Shown piece after piece: positions 53,516 through 64,000 of a DNA stretch of 64,000 nt. The stretch's first letter is position 1. Every line of letters begins with the position of its first letter. The stretch covers positions 212,220,217-212,284,216 of the forward strand of contig NC_081553.1 in NCBI RefSeq assembly GCF_963082655.1, in the 5' to 3' direction. The position numbers and the translations under genes are program-made. The notes beneath the pieces were generated by a model. That model did not search any database. It worked only from the letters and a program-made list of their open reading frames with translations, and had not been told where the DNA came from. The DNA is from Stomoxys calcitrans. Its lineage: Eukaryota; Arthropoda; Insecta; Diptera; Muscidae.

Positions 53516-54830
53516 TAGGTGTATGTCTATAATGGCATGGGGCAAATAAATAGCTCCTCCACTCCACTCCACTAGCCTCCACTTTTCAACCTAGTCTTAC
53601 CTAAAGGGAATGTTTCATTAAAAATTGAAAAATGGATAGTCTTTAATGAAATTATAGTAAAAATGTTTAAAGTTACTCTTAAACCTTTTGGGCCTCCTCA
53701 TAAGAGAAGCATTTTGCAGTGGATTTCGCTGTGACTGCGAATAGTGAGTGGTGCTAGATTCTTTAACATCAGTGCCTAGCATGTTGTAGATTAGACCATA
53801 TTTGGATAAAGCTGCCTTCTTTTTGTTCGTAAATAGTTTATTTTCATCGAACTTTGATGGAATTTGAATGGTGGTGTGTATCCCCAAATTTGCCTGGTCA
53901 TGCTTAATGCAGTTCCACTTGTCTTTATTTTTGTTTTGTTTGTGAACTTCATTCTAAGTTTTTGTTCTTTTGAAACTTCCTTTGAAATGCATGATTGTTA
54001 CTAGCGATATTCAAATATTTTAATTAAAATGAAATATAAACTTACATGGCTCAGCACCCAACAATCATTTGAAAGAAAATCCTTTGTGTTTTTTTTTAAT
54101 ATTTGTTATCTGAGATCAAGGAGCCTTTACATCATAGCTCTTTGGCTGGTGTTCTTTCTTCACATCCATTAAATAATCTGTGAGTGAGAATAATGAAATG
54201 TGTATAAGTGTTGTGTATTCCCTTCCCAGACGTGGCACACACGCCCACAAACACATAGACACCTGACCTCTTAGGTCTTCATTCTCAAATGACAATATTT
54301 TGCATGTTAATTATGTTAAAATCAAAATCTACCTAAGGCTACTTGGGATAATTTTGTTTTTGTTATTGTTTATGCAAAGGGATGAGATGTTAATTAGGCA
54401 ACCTTAAATTTAGCATGATTTTTGAATGAGGATATTCTTTTATGTTTACCAGCAAGTTTGTTGTTTTTCGGCCTGTCCTAAGAGGTTTTTTATGGTTCTC
54501 TCTTTCTCTCTCTCTCTGTTACTTTGGATGTTTAGCAGAAGATGAGGAAAAGGCAAATCAAAAATGAGTAAACTGACAGCCTTAAAAATCAACAACCAAC
54601 CGAAAGCCTAAGGCAGTAGGTCTTACAAAAGTTTTACCGAAGTTGTGCAACTTAAACAATAAAATGTTCCTTAATTATCACGAAAATGTAAATTTTCCAA
54701 TGGAGGATTAAAATCATTATCAGCGAACCATACTTGTGGCTTTTCCAAGGGTTTGACTTCAAATGAAATTAGAGCAAAAATTGAGTTTAGGATGATTTGG
54801 GGTGGAGTAAGATGGGGGATATACTGAGGC
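53516..54830. other. No gene seen
   Basis: AT-rich sequence with a ctctct-rich stretch at about 54497-54521. The one frame over 80 codons (minus 53618-53887) has no domain. Confidence 0.45.
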
Positions 54831-54959
54831 CATTTTTCAGAAAAGGTTAAGTTAAGTCCCGAAATGTTTAATGGTATAAAGGGTGGTGTTGTGACCCTTT
54901 TGCATTTAGCCTTGTGAAGCTGGACACTTTTTTTTTAAAAATTTATAAAAAAAAAATTG

Positions 54960-55790
54960 CGCATACGGAGGTTTCCAAACTAAACCACCAGGTGGGCTAT
55001 GGGTTGTACTCTCAAGGTCTAGAACTGGTCATATCGAAAAGGTTACCTTACCACTGAAGTTTGTATCAAGCGGAGATCCTTGCAATTAAAGAAGTGGTAG
55101 AATGGCTAAGATATTGGGTTGCCCAAAAAGTAATTGCGGATTTTTCATATAGTCGGCGTTGACAAATTTTTTCACAGCTTGTGACTCTGTAATTGCATTC
55201 TTTCTTCTGTCAGTTATCAGCTGTTACTTTTACTTGTCATAACGACGATTGGCATTAATATCTTCTCAGACAGCCAGGCAGCCACTAAATCCCTGGAGAA
55301 TGTATTTCTGAATACAGAAACCGACCTCGACTGTGGCAGATCTCTCAACGAGATGTCTGAACAGTTCAAAATTCATCTGTTCTGGGTGTCGGGCCACAAA
55401 GATATCCCAGGCAATTCTAAAGCGGACGAGCTTGCGAGACTATTAACTACCCTACACATTCCAGGGAAACTGGAAACTGTGGGTATGCCTCTAGCGACAT
55501 GTAAGCTAAGTTTTCAGGACCTGGCCCGAAAGACAATGCATGAAAGATGGTCACAAAGTTGGGGCTGTGAGCATTCCAAAACTATATGGCCTAATATAGA
55601 CTTGAAGAGGTCTACCGCTTTGCTGTCATTGGCTGGAACAGATGTCTCAGTCATTGTGTTCATCATGGCAGGTCTATGTCTAATCGGAAAACATGCAGAC
55701 AGACCGAAGGTTGCCAGCAACGACTTTTGGAGAAGCTGTAAGGACATAGAAGAAGAAGAGACTATAGAACACCTGCTGTGTGTGTGCTAG
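54960..55790 (+). pseudogene. RNase H LINE relic, second copy, with MITE insertion
   Basis: The + strand shows HQVGYGLYSQGLELVI (an RNase H start lacking the TDGSK end) and YQAEILAIKEVVEWL before a mariner end at 55115. It then continues after the insertion with INIFSDSQAATKSL, FWVSGHKDIPGNSKADELA, LSLAGTDVSVIVFIMAGLCL and EEEETIEHLLCVC. It is the same family as the minus-strand relic at 28315-29470, at a separate locus with a different MITE position. The frame from 55353 is open to 55790 and ends in a stop within the cysteine cluster. Confidence 0.87.
55115..55236. mobile_element. Mariner MITE, left end only
   Basis: The terminal repeat ttgggttgcccaaaaagtaa and about 100 bp of subterminal sequence are followed directly by LINE sequence. 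The right end is deleted together with an unknown length of LINE. Confidence 0.85.
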
Positions 55791-55812
55791 AGATCATTCT
55801 ATATGGCAGCTA

Positions 55813-56050
55813 TTGGGTTGCCCAAAAAGTAATTGCGGATTTTTTAAAAGAAAGTAAACGCATTTTTAATAAAACTTAGAATGAACTTTAATCAAATATA
55901 CTTTTTTTACACTTTTTTTCTAAAGCAAGCTAAAAGTAACAGCTGATAACTGACTGAAGAAAGAATGCAATTACAGAGTCACAAGCTGTGAAAAAATTTG
56001 TCAACGCCGACTATATGAAAAATCCGCAATTACTTTTTGGGCAACCCAAT
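55813..56050. mobile_element. Mariner-derived MITE
   Basis: It has complete inverted ends (ttgggttgcccaaaaagtaa and complement) and inverted orientation relative to the copy at 55115. It is flanked by TA on the left and TA-rich sequence on the right. Confidence 0.93.
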
Positions 56051-56970
56051 ATGTTTAGTTAAAAAGTTCCACACAACGAATTGATACAGCTGGATTTGAA
56101 AGGGACAAAAACTATGCAGACAGACAGATGACCAATTGTACAGACGAACACTACTAAAACAAATTTAAAGTTGTTCTGAGGTGATGGACACACTTCATCA
56201 CTACGGCAGTAGTAAGAGTTTACACCCTTATTCGTGTTTTAACAAAAATTATTGTAAAAATGTGAATCTTCTGTCCGAATTGCTTAAAAAAAAAACCTAA
56301 TAATAAAATTCTTAGGTTGATCCCTTGGATGTCATGGCTGCACGTGTTATAAAGGTAGGCGTTTCAAAAAAACTTGTCTTTTATGGCATTAATAATAGTG
56401 GTGGATATTCAAACTTTTTTCCCGCCCTGTATAATGCATTTTTACTTGTTTTCAACCACTTTCCATCATAGTAAACGCCTACATAACCAATTAAAAATAA
56501 TTTTTGACATTTTCCCAACCACTTACAGTTCTGTTTTTCATAGCACCTTGGATGTTGTGAAAATTTCCAAGGCAATATGTCCCATGCTTAGCTATATGTG
56601 CTTGCTAGACATATCATGTCTACTGTGCGGGATTTTCGTTGCCTCTTCAATTCATTTACATTAGTGAAGAACAAAGCCATGGTAATTAGGCTTGCTTTGT
56701 TAGTTAGTATTAGATATTCAAATCAAATCAATTTTTGTTTTTCTATAGAAAAATTCTTGTAGGCTGTCATATAGATAAACAAAATTGACAGCATTATCAA
56801 AAAGGTCAGGTGTGAAATACACGGAAAAAAACGAATAAAATATAGGCAGATAATCTGAAAAACTTTAAGTCTGAAAAGGTCTCAAGAAATCATGAAGACA
56901 AAAAGGGGTGAGTAGAGTTTTACGCCGAGCTATACCTAACTGGGAAGAAGCGGTAGATCCTTGTATCCGT
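56051..56970. other. No gene seen
   Basis: AT-rich sequence; a + frame (56374-56664) and shorter frames show no domain. Confidence 0.45.
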
Positions 56971-56974
56971 TAAG

Positions 56975-57262
56975 GAGGCAGGGGTAGGTTTAAGTGGCCG
57001 TCCGCCATCACACTCACTAGGACGTTTTCTTCCATTCTGATATCAAAGGAAAAGGAGAAGTAAAATGATTTCTAGTTCAATGAGGAGGGACCTCTTTTTT
57101 TATAGGCGAGTCCGAACGGCTTGCCCCTGTGAGAGAAGTTGGGGAGAAGTTTTTTATACGAATTCTATGTCTGGCATAGTACCCTAAAAATGTCGCCAGC
57201 ATTAGGAGGGGACAACTTCCGCTGACAATTTTTGTGATGTTCTCGCCAGGATACGATCGCAG
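56975..57262 (-). repeat. LINE/SINE tail fragment followed by a partial SINE
   Basis: Positions 56985-57055 match the tail shared by the RNase H LINE and the small SINE (ccatcacactcactaggacg, close to the family sequence). Positions 57083-57262 match the SINE at 34044-34351 (gcgagtccgaacggcttgcc, tggcatagtaccctaaaaat), including a degraded B box near 57243. Confidence 0.7.
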
Positions 57263-58212
57263 GCAAAATTGGACAAAAAATTTGCCTTTTATGGGCCCAA
57301 GACCTTAAATCGAGGGATCGGTCTATATGGCAGCTATATCTAAATCTGAACCGATCTAGGCCAAATTAAAGAAGGGTGTCGGAGGACCTAACAGAACACA
57401 CTGTACCAAATTTTGGCAATATCGGACAATAAATGCGCCTTTTATTGGCCTAAGACCCTACATCGGAGGATCGGTCTATATGGCAGCTATATCCAAATCT
57501 GGACAGATCTAGACCAAATTGACGAAGTATGTCAAAGGGCATAACACAACTCACTGCCTCAAATTTCAGCAAAATCGGATAATAAATGTGGCTTTTTTGC
57601 GCCTACGATCCTAAATCGGAAGATCGGTCTATATGGCAGCTATATCCAAATCTGGACCGATCTGGGCGAAATTGACGAAGGATATCAAAGGGCATAACAC
57701 AACTCACTGTTTTAAATTTCAGTAAAATCGGATAATAAATGTGGCTTTTATGGGCCTTAGACCCTAAATCGGAGGATCGGTCTCTATGGCAGCTATATCC
57801 AAATCTGAACCGATCTGGGCGAAATTGACGAAGGATGTCGAAGGGCCAAACATAACTCACTGTCCCAAATTTCAGCAAAATCGGATAATAAATGTGGCTT
57901 TTTTGGGCCTACGATCCTAAATCGGCGGATCGGTCTATATGGGGGATATATGAAGATATAGTCTGTTATAGCCCATCTACGAACTTAACCTGTTTATGGA
58001 CAAAAAAAAGACTCTGTGCAATATTTCTCATTTTTTCAATATCAATATCTATATCTCTATTTTTAAAGACTGTAGCGTGATTTCAACAGACAGACGGACA
58101 GACGGACGGACATGGCTAGATCGTCTTAGATTTTTACCCTGATCTAGAATATATATACCTTATAGGGTCGGAAATGGATATTTCGATGTGGTGCAAACGG
58201 TGGTGGGTATAA
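57263..58212. repeat. Family A repeat, one end truncated
   Basis: Five units with 'gatcggtctatatggcagct' are followed by the leader (cagacggacagacggacgga) and a shortened cap 'acggtggtgggtataatatg' at about 58199-58216. Frames within are repeat translations. Confidence 0.85.
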
Positions 58213-58670
58213 TATGCAGAATTGTCGATTGGAGTGAAGATCAGCCAGAGGCATTGCAAGAGCTACGATGCATCCAGAAAGTGTCACAGTTTGGTGCAGT
58301 TTATGGGCTGGTGGCATCATTGGACCGTACTTCTTCAAGGTTGATGCGAATCGTAACGTAACTATGAATGATTAGCGCTACTGTGAGATGATGCCACATG
58401 CCACACAGCACGCGTAGCAATGGACTTATTAAGAGGAGATTACGATAAACGGGCAGGTCAATTTGAAGCCTAGATCGTGCGATTTAACGCCTTTAGACTA
58501 TTTTATGTGGGTCATGTCCACACAGACAAGCTAATGCTTCAATTGAAGCATTGGAAGACAATATTGAGTGTTTTTACTCGTTTTTGTATTTCTTGATCTT
58601 AATCGTCATGACATTCTAAGTCGATAGATAAAAAATATATTTTTTGAAACTTTTCACCGACACTTTTTAT
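58213..58670 (+). pseudogene. Tc1-like transposase relic
   Basis: The + strand encodes scattered pieces of the same transposase as in the fold-back element at 14948: a piece around DWSEDQPEALQEL, then VTVWCSLWAGGIIGPYF and, near 58470-58560, a C-terminal remnant. Many shifts and stops interrupt it. The middle of the gene is largely deleted. Confidence 0.7.
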
Positions 58671-58825
58671 GAATGCAGATCAATGGGTATTGCAAATGGG
58701 CCATATTGGTTCAGATTCGGCTATAGGTTCCATATCAACCGATCTTCAGATCTTACTATTTGAGATCTTAGGCCCCTGGAAGTTGAATTTGTTATCCGAT
58801 TTGGCTGAATATCTAGCATTTAGTT
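58671..58825. repeat. Family A fragment
   Basis: One unit only, with 'ttgcaaatgggccatattgg' and 'gttatccgatttggctgaat', wedged between a Tc1-like relic and a LINE relic. Confidence 0.6.
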
Positions 58826-58829
58826 GTTG

Positions 58830-59530
58830 TTGTGTCAGAGTGATGTGTTCTATCTTTAGTCTGCTTGATTCTGTTGAGTGTCCATATCCAGGAGCTCCGC
58901 GACTAAGATGGGGAACGTCCAGAAGGATTTGGATCTGAGACGAGTGGGTCTGGCAGGGCATTTAAACAGGTGACGTGTGTCATGTGGTCCCTGACCACAA
59001 TTGGGACATACATCTGGCATGTTGGCATTAAAACTTGCTCTGCAGGATCTGCACCTGCCGGATCGTAATTGAGACAGAACTACTCTGGTTTGTCAGGGGA
59101 GGTCAATTTCTTCAGGTGCAATAGAAGGCGGTCGTTCTCCAAGGAGCACATTAACCCGGTTGCTATTCACCGCATCTGCAACCGTGTCTGCATGAATGTT
59201 GTCTAGGCACGCTTGATACGCCGCTTGATCTTCTTGTTCTCTCTGGAAGCGCTGGACCTCACTCTCTAGCAAATGTAGATCTACCTTAATGCTTCTGGTC
59301 AGTGAATATCTATGAAGGTGATGATTTGGATGGTCTCTGCGGTGACAGTCCGTAAGGTATTGTTTAGACAGCATGTAGTTATGTCTTCGCACGGGTAGGA
59401 TCTTTGTCTCCTGATGGAGATGGTCCACATCAGAACTGAGGAGACAGCCCGTTGCGGTTCGAAAGGCGGCTTTCTGACAGTTCTGTATATTAATCCACTA
59501 TGCGTCACAACGCTGACGGACCACAATGGT
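58830..59530 (-). pseudogene. 5'-truncated LINE, C-terminal zinc-knuckle region
   Basis: Reading the minus strand from about 59430, an open frame ends near LLGERPPSIAPEEIDLP. After frameshifts it continues with MPDVCPNCGQGPHDTRHLFKCPARP (58995-58920), a CCHC arrangement conserved at the C-terminus of jockey-group LINEs. A Thr/Asn-rich tail with caacaacaac follows at about 58830. No reverse transcriptase is present. It is a different family from the RNase H LINEs elsewhere in the window. Confidence 0.75.
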
Positions 59531-59540
59531 GCTGCATTTG

Positions 59541-60644
59541 TTTTTTTTTTTTTTTTTTGTATTATTTATAAATAAATAAATTGCTCATAAATCGCTTTTT
59601 TCCACTTAGTTGTTGCTATGATTTAAATTAATTGAATAAAAGTGGTTTGGTTCTTTTTCCTATTTTCTTTGGCTTTTCGGGATCTTCATTTTGACACGTG
59701 TATACTTATAATGAGATATTTTTGAGGAGCAAATTATGTCACTATGAGTAACCAAGTCTTATTATTGTAAATACTGGTATATTTCGTTGATTTTTTTGCC
59801 CTTCAGATTTTGATTAATTCGGTTAAGAGAGTTCATTAACCTGTCAACGATAAGCTATAATACCACAAGCATATTGATTTCCACATAACATATCCACATC
59901 ATTTTATTTGTTGATATAAATGTGGATTATCTGCACATTTTCCATTTGAAGTCCCTTCATGAGTTGTTTGTATGTTATGTCCATTCCATTTCGAAGAAAT
60001 TTGGTAAAAGAATTTTCCCTATATACTTCACACTTTTTATTGCTTTGCACAAGGCAAAACAAATCTAATTGGATTAGATGTTTTGCAAGTTTATTTATGT
60101 TTTGACTTTGGCAACAGTACCTTTTTTCTTCAGAATGTATGATTTTAAAATACTTTTGATAGTTTAACTATAGTGATGGCACCTTTTTTTTCTCAATAAT
60201 CGTTGTTTTGTTCCTTTTAGGTTTTGAAATGTCAAAGCCCTTAAAAATGGTACTCATAGCCTGAACAGTGTACTGCAAAGTCGTGATGACCCACTAAGGA
60301 CGAATGGGTTCAAAAATACCCATGAATAGAGATGTCTTAGAAAACTTCTAGCTCGAGTTAAGAAAGATGGATCCTTATGAAATTTGGATTGACGTTCTCA
60401 CATGGCATATTTTTACGAGTATTTTTTTTATCGATTTTCTCCCACTGTGCCTTACTTGGCTTTCGAAAACAAACTTATTTTTTTAGAAAAATATTCGCTT
60501 TTAATGTTCCCTCTGAATATTTTGCTACAAAGTCTTGACGAGCTGATATCAAAAGTGTTCCATGTTGCGTATACGTTACGGCTTAAGTAATGAAAATTAC
60601 ACATACGCACCCCAGTTCGATGCATTGCATGTCTTTGGTATTGA
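59541..60644. other. No gene seen; begins with a poly-T run
   Basis: A T-rich run at about 59538-59560 is followed by AT-rich sequence. Short frames lack domains. Confidence 0.45.
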
Positions 60645-61830
60645 CTAAATATCGAAATATCCATTTCCCACCCTATAAAGTATATATATTCTTGATCAGC
60701 GTAAAAAATCTAAGACGATCTAGACATGTCCGTCCATCTCTCTGTTGAAATCACGCTACAGTCTTTAAAAATAGAGATATGGATTTGAAAGTTTGGAAGT
60801 ATTTTTTTTTTTGATCACAGGCAGGTTAAAATCGAAGATGGGCTATATGGGACTAAAGTCTTGATATAGCCCCCATATAGACCGATCCTCCGATTTAGGG
60901 TCTTAGGCATATAAAAGTCACATTTGTTATCCGCTTTTGCTGAAATTAAGGACATTGATTGGTGTTAGGCTACTCGATATTTTTCTTCAGTTTGGCCTAG
61001 ATCGGTTCAGACTTAGATATAGCTGCTTTATAGACCGATCTCTCGATTTAAGGTTTTGGGCCCGATGTCGCTGAAATTTGGCACAGTGAGTTGTGTTGGG
61101 ACCCTCGACCACTTCTTGCACTTTGGCACAGATCGGCTCAGATTTGGATATAGCTGCCATATAGACCGATCACTCGATTTAAGTTCTATAGGCCCAAGAA
61201 CTTAAATCGAGGTGCATTTATTGTCCGATTTCGCCGAAATTTGGGACAGTGAGTTGAATTAGGCCTTTTAACATTCTTTTACAATTTTGCTTAGATCGCT
61301 TCAGATTTGGACATAGCTGCCATATAGACCGATTTAAGGTTTTGGACTCATAAAATGCACATTTATTGTCCGATTTCGTCGAAATTTGGGACAGTTAGTT
61401 GTGCTAGGCCCTTTGAAATCCCAATTCAATTTGGCCCAGATCGGGTCAGATTTGGATATAGCTGCCATATAGACCGATCTTTTGATTTAAGGTTTTTGAC
61501 CCATAAAAGACCCATTTATTGTGCGATTTTGTCGAAATTTGGGACAGTGAGTTGTGTTAGGCCTTTCGAAATCCCTCTTCGATGTGGCCCAGATCGGTAT
61601 ATAGCTGCCATATACACCGATCTCTCGATTCAAAGTTTTGACCCCATAAAAGGCCCTTAATGTCGGTGACGAATTTGGTTCGAATCCAACCATATTTCGA
61701 AAAAGCTGCTATGGGGCCATAGATTATGCATTTTTTACTGGATTATGACAAAAGGTGGTTTACATATGTACCCGAGGTGATGGGTATCCAAAGTTAGGCC
61801 CGACCGAACTTAATGCCTTTCTACCTTTTT
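60645..61830. repeat. Family A repeat
   Basis: It begins with the leader at about 60650 ('tatccatttcccaccctata', 'gatctagacatgtccgtcca') and ends with 'gaggtgatgggtatccaaag' plus a degraded GC palindrome at about 61790-61812. It contains six units in the 'tagctgccatatagaccgat' orientation. Confidence 0.85.
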
Positions 61831-63175
61831 TGTACCCTTCACCATAGGGTGGGGGGTATACTAGTTTTGTTATTCCGTTTGTAGCACTTCGAAATATTGA
61901 TGTAGGACCCCATAAAATATACATATTCTTAATCGTTTCGATATTCTGAGTCGAACTAGCCATGTCCGTCCGTCCATCCGTCTGTCGAATCACGGTAGGT
62001 CTCGAACGCGTAGAGCTAGACACTTGAAATTTTGCACAGATACTTTATATTGATGTAGATCGGTGGGGATTGCAAATGGGCCATATCGGTTTAGATTTTG
62101 ATATAACCCCATATAAACTGATCTCCTGATTTGATATTTTTAACCCCTGGATGCCTCGATTTTCATCCGATTTGGCTGAAATTTTATACATGTTGTTTTG
62201 TTATGACTTCCAAACACTGTGCCATGAAACGGACTATAACCTGATGTAGCTCCCATATAAACCGATCTCCCGATTCAACTTATTGAGCCCTTGGAAACCT
62301 CAATTATCATCCGATTTAGCTGAAATTTGTCACACAGTGCTCTCTTATGATTTTCAACTAGTGTGCCAAGTACATCCAAATCGGCAAAGAACCTGATATA
62401 CTTCCTTTATAAACTGATCTCCCGATTTGATTTTTTGAGCCCCTGGAAACCACAATTTTTGTTTGTTTGCCCGAAATTTTGCACGTGGAGTTCCATTGTG
62501 ACTTCCAACAACTGAGAATTTGAACATGGTGTTTTGTTATGACTTCCAAACACTGTGCCATGAAACGGCCTATAACCTGATGCAGCTCCCATATAAACCG
62601 ATCTCCCGATTCAGTTTATTGAACCCTTGGACGCCTCAATTTTCATCCGATTTAGCTGAAATTTTTTACACAGTGCTCTGTTATGATTTTCAACTGAGTG
62701 TGCCAAGTACGGTCCACGTCGGTCTATAACCTGATATAGCTCCCATATAAACCGATCACCCGATTTGCATTCTTGAGCTCCTGGAAGCCGCAATTTTCAT
62801 CCGATTTGGCTGAAATTTTGTACATGGTGTTTTGTTATGACTTCCAACAATTGTGTTAAGTACGGTATAAATCGGCCAAGAACATGATATAGCTCCCATA
62901 TAAACCGATTTTCCGATTTGATTTATTTGAGCCCTCACAATCCGCGGTTTTTATCCGATTTTGCTCAAAATTTGGCATTTAGTGTTCTGTTATGACTCTC
63001 AACAGCTGCTTAAATACAGTTCAATTCGGCCTATAACCAGATACAGCTCCCATATTTTAGCAGAATCCATGGTAGTAGATTCCCAAGATTCAGCTCGGCC
63101 GAAGTTAGCACGCTTTTTCTTGTTTTAGTGGAGGTTCCAAAGATTCAGCTCGGCCGAAGTTAGCACGCTTTTATT
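61831..63175. repeat. Family A repeat, adjacent copy, with a duplicated end
   Basis: It begins 'acccttcaccatagggtggg' at about 61841, directly after the previous copy. It has ~180-bp units with 'tagctcccatataaaccgat' and ends with the palindrome 'ttcagctcggccgaagttag' at about 63082-63101. The same terminal 30 bp recurs at about 63135-63165. Confidence 0.83.
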
Positions 63176-63209
63176 TGTATTGTTTTTTTTTTTTTATTTT
63201 TTTATTTGA

Positions 63210-63720
63210 TAAGAGCTATTGAAAAGTTTTTCAAAACAACAAAAGACATTAAATTCAGAAAAATTCATCAAATCTTTATTTGAATCCATAGTAGAGTCCG
63301 CACGTTTGATTGCAGTCACAGTCAACATTTGCCTGAAAATGTTGAGAGTGACTGCGCCTCAAATGGTACATCCGCTTTGTCCAATTTCGATATCCTCTTT
63401 CCAACATTTCGGCCGTCATGTCACGAATAAATGTTTCAATGTTATCTTTCAATCCTTCAATTGAAGCGGGTTTGTCTGTATAGACATGAGTTTCCACATA
63501 GCCCCACAAAAAATATTCTAAAGACGTTAAATCGCACGATCTAGGCAGCCAAATGACCGGTCCCGAACGTGATGCTTATTTATGTACCCACTGAGCCAAA
63601 AATGAGCTTCGTCACTAAGAAGAAGAAGATCGCGATGAACTTTCTTAACACAGCACTCATTTTGATAATAAAATTCAATAATTTGCAAGCGTTGTTCGTT
63701 TGTAAGATGATTCATGGTTA
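63210..63720 (-). pseudogene. Internally deleted Tc1-like transposase
   Basis: On the minus strand from 63715 the protein begins MNHLTNEQRLQIIEFYYQN, jumps to LLLSDEAHFWLSGYINKHH, loses frame, and resumes with FLWGYVETHVYTDKPASIE, AEMLERGYRNWTKRMYHLRR. Both the first catalytic Asp region and the C-terminal region are recognisable, but the second and third catalytic positions are deleted. It belongs to the same family as the elements at 14948 and 58213. Confidence 0.82.
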
Positions 63721-64000
63721 AATTATAGACCAAACGGAATATGTTTGACTCTGAAACAAAACACGAAACGTGCGCGAGCTGTTTAAACCAGTGTAGCCGA
63801 AATGATAATAGCTAAAAAGTCACCCATTATTTCCAAGCCCATGGGGTTATGTTCTTCTTCGCATACACAAATATATGTTATAGTGGGTGTGTATCTGCTC
63901 GCAACTGCTGTAGAGTTACTACAACAGACGGACGAACAGACAGACAGAAAAACAGAAACACGGGCATTGTTAAATCACCTCAGACATAAACAAAATTATT
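63721..64000. other. No gene seen
   Basis: It ends with a degenerate cagacagacagaaa run at about 63925-63960, similar in type to the (CAGA)n lead at 30515. Confidence 0.5.

Overview
The window looks like a stretch of repeat-rich nuclear DNA from a higher fly. I infer a muscid-like dipteran from the dispersed repeats, the mariner and Tc1-like relics and the spliceosomal intron; the species is not proven. I could support no ordinary host gene. Almost everything recognisable is repeat or mobile DNA, and many long open frames are only translations of tandem repeats.

The centrepiece is a 15,490-bp Polinton/Maverick-type element at 36439-51928, flanked by the 6-bp target duplication CAGATC. Its terminal inverted repeats are GC-rich and nearly identical, and its interior is AT-rich and gene-dense. 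From left to right it carries: a small + strand gene; an AT-rich repeat field; a block of minus-strand genes (three small unknown proteins, two paralogous secreted-protein candidates, a major capsid protein candidate, a small basic protein, a penton-like minor capsid protein, a chromodomain integrase, a fibre-like coiled-coil protein, and a 526-residue protein with internal repeats); a minus-strand packaging ATPase; a + strand phospholipase A2-like gene followed by an adenain-like protease; and a minus-strand gene that matches only the N-terminal zinc-finger part of a Polinton-type DNA polymerase B. The exonuclease and polymerase domains are absent, so the element looks replication-deficient while its virion and integration genes are intact. 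The protease frame has no ATG near its start. It lies in the -1 frame behind a canonical A AAA AAC heptamer four bases before the upstream stop codon, which suggests a phospholipase-protease fusion made by ribosomal frameshifting.

The rest, region by region. 1-3965: tandem arrays of two ~150-bp repeat families and two smaller duplications. 5682-7195 and 9133-10690: two large arrays of a self-complementary 18-19-bp minisatellite. 11.6-14.9 kb: degraded sequence with a probable RNase H relic. 14.9-21.2 kb: family A repeats, one with a fold-back Tc1-like insertion. 21.2-24 kb: LINE relics and mariner MITEs. 25.2-27.1 kb: an almost complete mariner inserted in a family A repeat. 27.2-31.9 kb: family A repeats and a LINE relic. 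31.9-34.7 kb: tRNA-derived SINEs and a LINE reverse-transcriptase/RNase H relic. 34.96-53.5 kb: one family A repeat that was the landing site for a MITE, the Polinton and a second repeat. 54.9-64 kb: more LINE, MITE, family A and Tc1-like relics.

'Family A' is used throughout for dispersed repeats made of ~150-190-bp units around 'gatcggtctatatggcagctatatc'-type sequence. They are capped at one end by 'cccaccacc(n)aaggatggggg' and at the other by 'ggtggtgggtatccaaag' plus a GC-rich palindrome.
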